From Bradyrhizobium diversitatis (GTDB lineage Bacteria; Pseudomonadota; Alphaproteobacteria; Rhizobiales; Xanthobacteraceae): DNA of 64,000 nucleotides. The stretch lies in contig NZ_JACEGD010000001.1 of assembly GCF_016031635.1 (NCBI RefSeq), forward strand, positions 274,315-338,314. Direction: 5' to 3'. The notes under the pieces were generated by a model. That model was not told where the DNA came from and ran no database searches. It was given only the letters and a program-made list of their open reading frames with translations. A program made the position numbers and the translations under genes. This document shows, in pieces, positions 62,361 to 64,000 of the stretch (positions are counted from its first letter, which is position 1; each line of letters opens with the position of its first letter).

Positions 62361-63916
62361 CGAACAAGGATGCAGCGATCGTCGTCAAGCCGGGAACGGT
62401 CAGTCTGGATGACCTCGCCTGCGTGCTCGATGGTGCGCCCATCGTGCTCGATCCCTCGTTCTGGCCGCGCATCGAAGCGGCGGCGGAGATCGTGGCAAGA
62501 GCTGCGCGCGCGGATGTTCCCGTCTACGGCATCAACACCGGCTTCGGGAAGCTGGCGTCGAAGCGTATTCCGCCCGATCAGACCGCGCTGCTCCAGCGCA
62601 ACCTGATCGTTTCACATTGCTGCGGCGTCGGCGCGGCGACGCCAGAGCCGATCGTCCGCCTGATGATGGCGCTGAAGATCGTCTCGCTCGGCCGAGGTGC
62701 CTCCGGCGTGCGCCGCGAGTTGATCGAGCAGCTGCAGGCCATGATGGCGCGGGGTGTCACTCCGCTGGTGCCACAGCAGGGCTCCGTGGGCGCCTCCGGC
62801 GATCTCGCGCCGCTCGCGCATATGACCGCGGTGATGATCGGCGAAGGGCAGGCGATCGTTGACGGGAAAACCGTGTCCGGCGCTGAAGCGCTGGCAGCTG
62901 CCGCCCTCGCGCCGCTGACGCTCGGCCCCAAGGAGGGGTTGGCGCTGATCAACGGCACGCAATTTTCGACCGCCTACGCCATCTCAGGCGTGCTGCGTGC
63001 ATTCCGCCTGGCGCGGGCCGCGCTCGTCACCGGCGCATTGTCGGTGGACGCGGCGATGGCTTCGACGGCGCCGTTCCGGCCCGAGATCCAGGCGTTGCGC
63101 GGCCATGCCGGGCAGATCGCCGCGGCCGCGACGTTGACCGCGCTGCTCGACGGCAGCGACATCCGCCTGTCGCATCTCGAAGGCGACGAGCGCGTGCAGG
63201 ATCCCTACTGCCTGCGCTGCCAGCCGCAGGTCACAGGCGCCGCGCTCGACCTGATCACGCAGGCTGCGCGCACGCTGATCGTCGAGGCTAACGCCGTCAC
63301 CGACAATCCGCTGGTGCTGGTCGAGACCAGCGAGATCGTCTCCGGCGGTAATTTCCATGCCGAGCCGGTGGCCTTCGCTGCCGACGCTATCGCGCTGGCG
63401 CTGGCGGAGATCGGCGCGATCAGCGAGCGGCGCATCGCCACGCTGGTCGACCCCGCGCTCAATTTCGGACTTCCGCCGTTCCTCACCCCCGATCCCGGCA
63501 TCAATTCCGGCTTCATGATCGCCGAGGTGACGGCGGCCGCGCTCTATGCCGAGAACAAGCAGCGCGCAGCCGCCTGCTCGATCGACTCGACGCCGACCAG
63601 TGCCAACCAGGAAGACCATGTGTCGATGGCCGCACATGCCGCGCGGCGCCTGTCCGATATGGCCGAAAACCTCGCCGCCATCCTCGGCATCGAGCTCCTG
63701 GTCGCCGCGCAAGGCATCACGCTGCGTGCGCCGCATGCAACGAGCGCACCGCTGGCTGCCGTCATCGCCGCCTTGCGCGAGCAGGTCCCCTCGCTGGGTA
63801 CAGATCGCTACATGGCTGGCGATCTCGCCAAGGCCGCGGCGCTGGTCGAGGCCGACGCGCTGCCGGCTGCTGCGCGCGCGCAGCTTCCCACCGATCCGTT
63901 TCCGAGACTCGCCTGA
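62357..63916 (+). CDS. hutH: HutH, histidine ammonia-lyase
   Basis: 519 residues. The MIO cofactor-forming Ala-Ser-Gly lies in [15 protein letters not shown] (about residue 150). Other conserved parts are [24 protein letters not shown], the [12 protein letters not shown] segment, NPLV, and the [14 protein letters not shown] motif. Deaminates histidine to urocanate, the first step of the pathway. The ATG at 62357 overlaps the hutI stop. Confidence 0.95.
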   Translation: MTNKDAAIVVKPGTVSLDDLACVLDGAPIVLDPSFWPRIEAAAEIVARAARADVPVYGINTGFGKLASKRIPPDQTALLQRNLIVSHCCGVGAATPEPIVRLMMALKIVSLGRGASGVRRELIEQLQAMMARGVTPLVPQQGSVGASGDLAPLAHMTAVMIGEGQAIVDGKTVSGAEALAAAALAPLTLGPKEGLALINGTQFSTAYAISGVLRAFRLARAALVTGALSVDAAMASTAPFRPEIQALRGHAGQIAAAATLTALLDGSDIRLSHLEGDERVQDPYCLRCQPQVTGAALDLITQAARTLIVEANAVTDNPLVLVETSEIVSGGNFHAEPVAFAADAIALALAEIGAISERRIATLVDPALNFGLPPFLTPDPGINSGFMIAEVTAAALYAENKQRAAACSIDSTPTSANQEDHVSMAAHAARRLSDMAENLAAILGIELLVAAQGITLRAPHATSAPLAAVIAALREQVPSLGTDRYMAGDLAKAAALVEADALPAAARAQLPTDPFPRLA

Positions 63917-63926
63917 AGAGGTCCGC

Positions 63927-64000
63927 ATGAACCATCGACTGGACAATGATCGCACCATCCGGGCCCCCCGCGGCAGCGAGATCAGCGCCAAGAGCTGGCT
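63927..64000 (+). CDS. hutU: HutU, urocanate hydratase (start only, cut by window end)
   Basis: ATG 63927, preceded by AGAGG, encodes MNHRLDNDRTIRAPRGSEIS and continues past the window edge. The I-R-A-P-R-G segment followed by an A-K-S-W-like stretch is the characteristic N-terminus of urocanase, and position after hutH supports the call. Confidence 0.85.
   Translation, partial: MNHRLDNDRTIRAPRGSEISAKSW

Overview
The window looks like chromosome of a Bradyrhizobium-type alphaproteobacterium. Reasons: high G+C with rhizobial codon use; a fixR-nifA operon behind a sigma-54 promoter with RegR-like and NifA-like upstream sites; a FixK/FNR box; a divergent promoter with EcfG-type elements; a HutF-type (deiminase) histidine pathway; and palindromic intergenic repeats of the kind scattered through Bradyrhizobium genomes. 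No rRNA, tRNA, CRISPR array or complete insertion sequence was recognised.

Layout. 0-5.5 kb: a tightly overlapping operon of a DadA-like oxidoreductase, hydantoinase/oxoprolinase HyuA and HyuB, and a Bug/TctC binding protein. 5.9-8.8 kb: cupin, LysR regulator and luciferase-like monooxygenase; the cupin and the monooxygenase share a repeated upstream element. 9-15.7 kb: two GT1 glycosyltransferases, a Bcr/CflA-type exporter, a DUF1127 protein and a cytochrome P450, a tailoring/detoxification cassette with no scaffold synthase. 15.9-17.3 kb: a scar holding a bamA remnant and a LysR gene that has lost its DNA-binding domain. 17.4-23.4 kb: a polyamine-type ABC importer with a PuuB-like oxidase and a HAD hydrolase. 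23.5-29.7 kb: remains of a nitrogen-fixation locus: a FixK-box small exported protein, yqeB-bfd divergent from fixR-nifA, a 3'-truncated nifA joined tail to tail with a 3'-truncated modA, then modD. 29.7-36.8 kb: EamA exporter, stress SDR, DUF892 protein, two small genes, a molybdopterin oxidoreductase and an AraC regulator.

37-53.3 kb is the most unusual part. It holds three paralogous regulators, each built from an OmpR/PhoB-type winged helix, a STAND-like ATPase and a helical-repeat tail. The middle one (41868-44711) is intact. The two outer ones are each broken by an out-of-frame deletion between the winged helix and the ATPase. Between and beside them lie two hydrolases, an orphan HWE/HisKA_2 kinase, a VOC protein, an enoyl-CoA hydratase homologue, OsmC, a cupin and MsrA. 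Five intergenic stretches here carry direct repeats of CTAAC with an exact 10-bp period, always in the same orientation relative to the gene they precede. This is the arrangement expected for a PhoB/OmpR-type winged helix, so I propose a compact regulon for this regulator family.

53.5-64 kb: an MFS transporter, then a histidine-utilisation region. On the minus strand an apparent operon runs hutF-hutC-binding protein-permease-ATPase-M20 amidohydrolase. On the plus strand it runs hutI-hutH-hutU (cut by the window edge). A perfect 20-bp palindrome, probably the HutC operator, lies between hutF and hutI.
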